Source: Acetatifactor sp.
GTDB taxonomy: Bacteria > Bacillota > Clostridia > Lachnospirales > Lachnospiraceae
Assembly: GCA_024699575.1 (NCBI GenBank)
Contig: JAILPF010000107.1
Span: forward strand, 1 to 7,639
Length of the DNA stretch: 7,639 nt
Direction: 5' to 3'
How positions within the stretch are numbered: the stretch's first letter is position 1; each line of letters begins with the position of its first letter. Of this stretch, positions 5,979-7,639 are shown piece by piece. The translations under genes were made by a program, and so were the position numbers. The notes under the pieces were generated by a model. That model was not told the origin of the DNA. It did not search any database and worked only from the letters and a program-made list of their open reading frames with translations.

Positions 5979-7639
5979 ATGAGCCGGATAAAAATTAAAA
6001 AGATGGTAACAATCGGGATGCCCAAGGGGTTACAGAAAAATTTTATAAAAAACAAAAGCATTATGAAGACGTTGCTGCTGGCATTTTTGCTTCCGGTTGC
6101 AATGATGGTTTTGCTGGGAGTTGTGAGCTATAGACTGGCAGTGAATGGAGTGGTTTCGAAATATCGGCAATCAGCTGAGGTTTCGGTTTCCTCCGTAGGG
6201 AATTATTTTGACCTGGTATGCTCCACAATATCCAACAAGGCATTGGAACTAATCAGCAACGGGGATGTGGCGGATTACTACGGAAAGTATTACAAGTCCC
6301 AGGATATGAATGCAATTACCAGCTTTGACAATGCAAAAGTGATTTTAGGAAATGCTATCGGTGCAAATAAGATGATTTATAGCTATAGTGTGATTCCGGA
6401 AAAGGGAACCAGCATGACATCTCTTTCCGGACACATGACGGATCATTCATATGAGGACTTTAAGGAGACACCGGAGGGGAAAGCCTTTACCGAAAACCCT
6501 GCTTTGAAAAATATGTGGGTAGGGTACCACAGTTACTTGGATAGCTGTTTGTCAAGTACTCCCAAGGAGTATGGATTGGCTTTTTTTCAAAAGCTGACCA
6601 AGACAGATTCCTATTTGGTTTTTGACATTAAGAGCAGTGCAATCCGGGAAATACTGGAAGGTATGGATTTTGGAGAAGGGTGTATCAGAGCTCTTATTTC
6701 ATCAGATGATCGTGAGATTTCCATGGTACAGACCTTAGATGGAGAAGCGGTCGAGGACAGTGAGCAGGAATCTGCCTATTTTGTGGGACAGGAGTTTTTT
6801 GAAAATACGCGGAATACTGAAGAATGCGTCTCCCTGGATGTGATGATAAACGGAATGAAATATGTATATATTATTACACCGGTGGGGAATACCCAGTCCG
6901 TTATTTGCATTTTGATTCCTCAAAAAAATTTATTACAACAGGTGAACTCAATTAGATTTGTAACCTTTATCATGGTTTTGCTTGCAACCGGAATTGTATC
7001 ATTTAGTGGATACGCTATTGCTGGTGGTATCACAAAGGATGTAAAGCAGATGATGAATGGCCTGCGCAAAGTGGCAGATGGAGATTTGCGAGGAGTCTTT
7101 CAAACGAAAAGAAAAGACGAATTCATGATTTTGACAGAGAGTCTCAATAAAATGTTACATAACATGCGCTTCCTGATGCAGGAGATGAATGGAGTTGGAA
7201 TGGAAGTAAACGAGATGGCATCGGAGGTTTCCCAAAATGCGGAGGAAATGAAAGATGCCGTTGTGAATACGTCAATTGCTATGGATGAGGTCTCAAAAGG
7301 AATTCAGTCTCAGGCTGGGGACACAGAGACGATGAATGAGAAAATGATGGAGTTTTCGGAAAATATAAATGCTGTTATGGAACAAACCGAAAACATGGAA
7401 ACATATACGGACAAGGTGACGAAATCCGTTGAACAGGGGATTGTGATCGTTCAGGATTTAAATGAAAAAAGTAGTTCGACTGTGGAATTGACCAAGGCAC
7501 TTGTGATGGATATTGACGAAGTGCAAAAGAACTCCGCAGAGGTACAGAGTTTTGTAGATATGATTAATAATATTGCTGAACAGACGAATCTATTATCTTT
7601 GAATGCATCGATTGAAGCAGCCAGAGCCGGGGAAGCCGG
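5979..7639 (+). CDS. Methyl-accepting chemotaxis protein (partial, 3' end missing)
   Basis: This is a transmembrane chemoreceptor that would report to CheA/CheW and the flagellar motor. The reading frame is open from ATG 5979 to the window edge, giving 553 residues and two bases of the next codon. A 30-residue basic cytoplasmic start precedes membrane helix 1 (about 31-49). The extracellular sensor (about 50-325) has the size and layout of a double-Cache domain, though I cannot confirm the fold. Helix 2 (about 327-349) leads into a HAMP linker (about 350-402, DGDL at 367-370), which lacks the common proline. A long helical methylation and signalling region follows, up to the conserved tip motif IAEQTNLLSLNASIEAARAG (532-551), where the window ends. 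GGAGG at 5966-5970, 8 nt upstream, fixes the start. It lies 41 bp after the GH32 gene with no terminator between, so co-transcription is likely. The ligand is unknown; a fructan-related cue is only a contextual guess. Confidence 0.93.
   Translation, partial: MSRIKIKKMVTIGMPKGLQKNFIKNKSIMKTLLLAFLLPVAMMVLLGVVSYRLAVNGVVSKYRQSAEVSVSSVGNYFDLVCSTISNKALELISNGDVADYYGKYYKSQDMNAITSFDNAKVILGNAIGANKMIYSYSVIPEKGTSMTSLSGHMTDHSYEDFKETPEGKAFTENPALKNMWVGYHSYLDSCLSSTPKEYGLAFFQKLTKTDSYLVFDIKSSAIREILEGMDFGEGCIRALISSDDREISMVQTLDGEAVEDSEQESAYFVGQEFFENTRNTEECVSLDVMINGMKYVYIITPVGNTQSVICILIPQKNLLQQVNSIRFVTFIMVLLATGIVSFSGYAIAGGITKDVKQMMNGLRKVADGDLRGVFQTKRKDEFMILTESLNKMLHNMRFLMQEMNGVGMEVNEMASEVSQNAEEMKDAVVNTSIAMDEVSKGIQSQAGDTETMNEKMMEFSENINAVMEQTENMETYTDKVTKSVEQGIVIVQDLNEKSSSTVELTKALVMDIDEVQKNSAEVQSFVDMINNIAEQTNLLSLNASIEAARAGEA

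Overview
The window looks like a carbohydrate-uptake locus from a low-to-moderate G+C, probably motile, Gram-positive anaerobe. A Lachnospiraceae-type member of the Clostridia (Roseburia, Butyrivibrio or Lachnospira-like) is my best guess. This rests on strong AGGAGG-type ribosome binding sites, an AT-rich consensus promoter, a lipoprotein solute-binding protein, ABC permeases without their own ATPase, and a chemoreceptor beside the sugar genes. It is an inference from style, not a taxonomic match.

All five genes lie on the + strand and read as one operon. Positions 1-166 hold an A/T-rich leader with a near-perfect sigma-A promoter (TTGACA, 17 bp, TATTAT) and a palindromic operator on the expected transcription start. 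Then come two membrane permeases of the LplB and YtcP/LplC types (167-1117 and 1139-2035) and a 560-residue lipoprotein substrate-binding protein (2100-3782). A 148-bp gap follows, containing a long imperfect RNA hairpin and a small second hairpin. Next is an apparently cytoplasmic family GH32 fructan-active enzyme with an extra N-terminal lectin-like domain (3931-5937). Last is a methyl-accepting chemotaxis protein (5979 onward) cut off by the window edge inside its signalling tip.

The simplest joint reading is that the lipoprotein captures a fructose-containing oligosaccharide outside the cell. The two permeases import it using an ATPase encoded elsewhere, and the GH32 enzyme cleaves or rearranges it in the cytoplasm. 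The chemoreceptor may steer the cell toward the same substrate or a related signal. Fructan specificity is inferred from the GH32 gene alone.

The most notable points are four. The usual catalytic aspartate of the GH32 WMNDPNG motif is replaced by glutamate (WMNEPHAP). The enzyme has no signal peptide despite its lectin-like domain. A structured RNA element separates the transport genes from the enzyme gene. A chemoreceptor sits at the end of a sugar-use operon. Nothing here is clearly a wholly new kind of system. The window contains no RNA genes, CRISPR, insertion sequences or phage genes that I can see.
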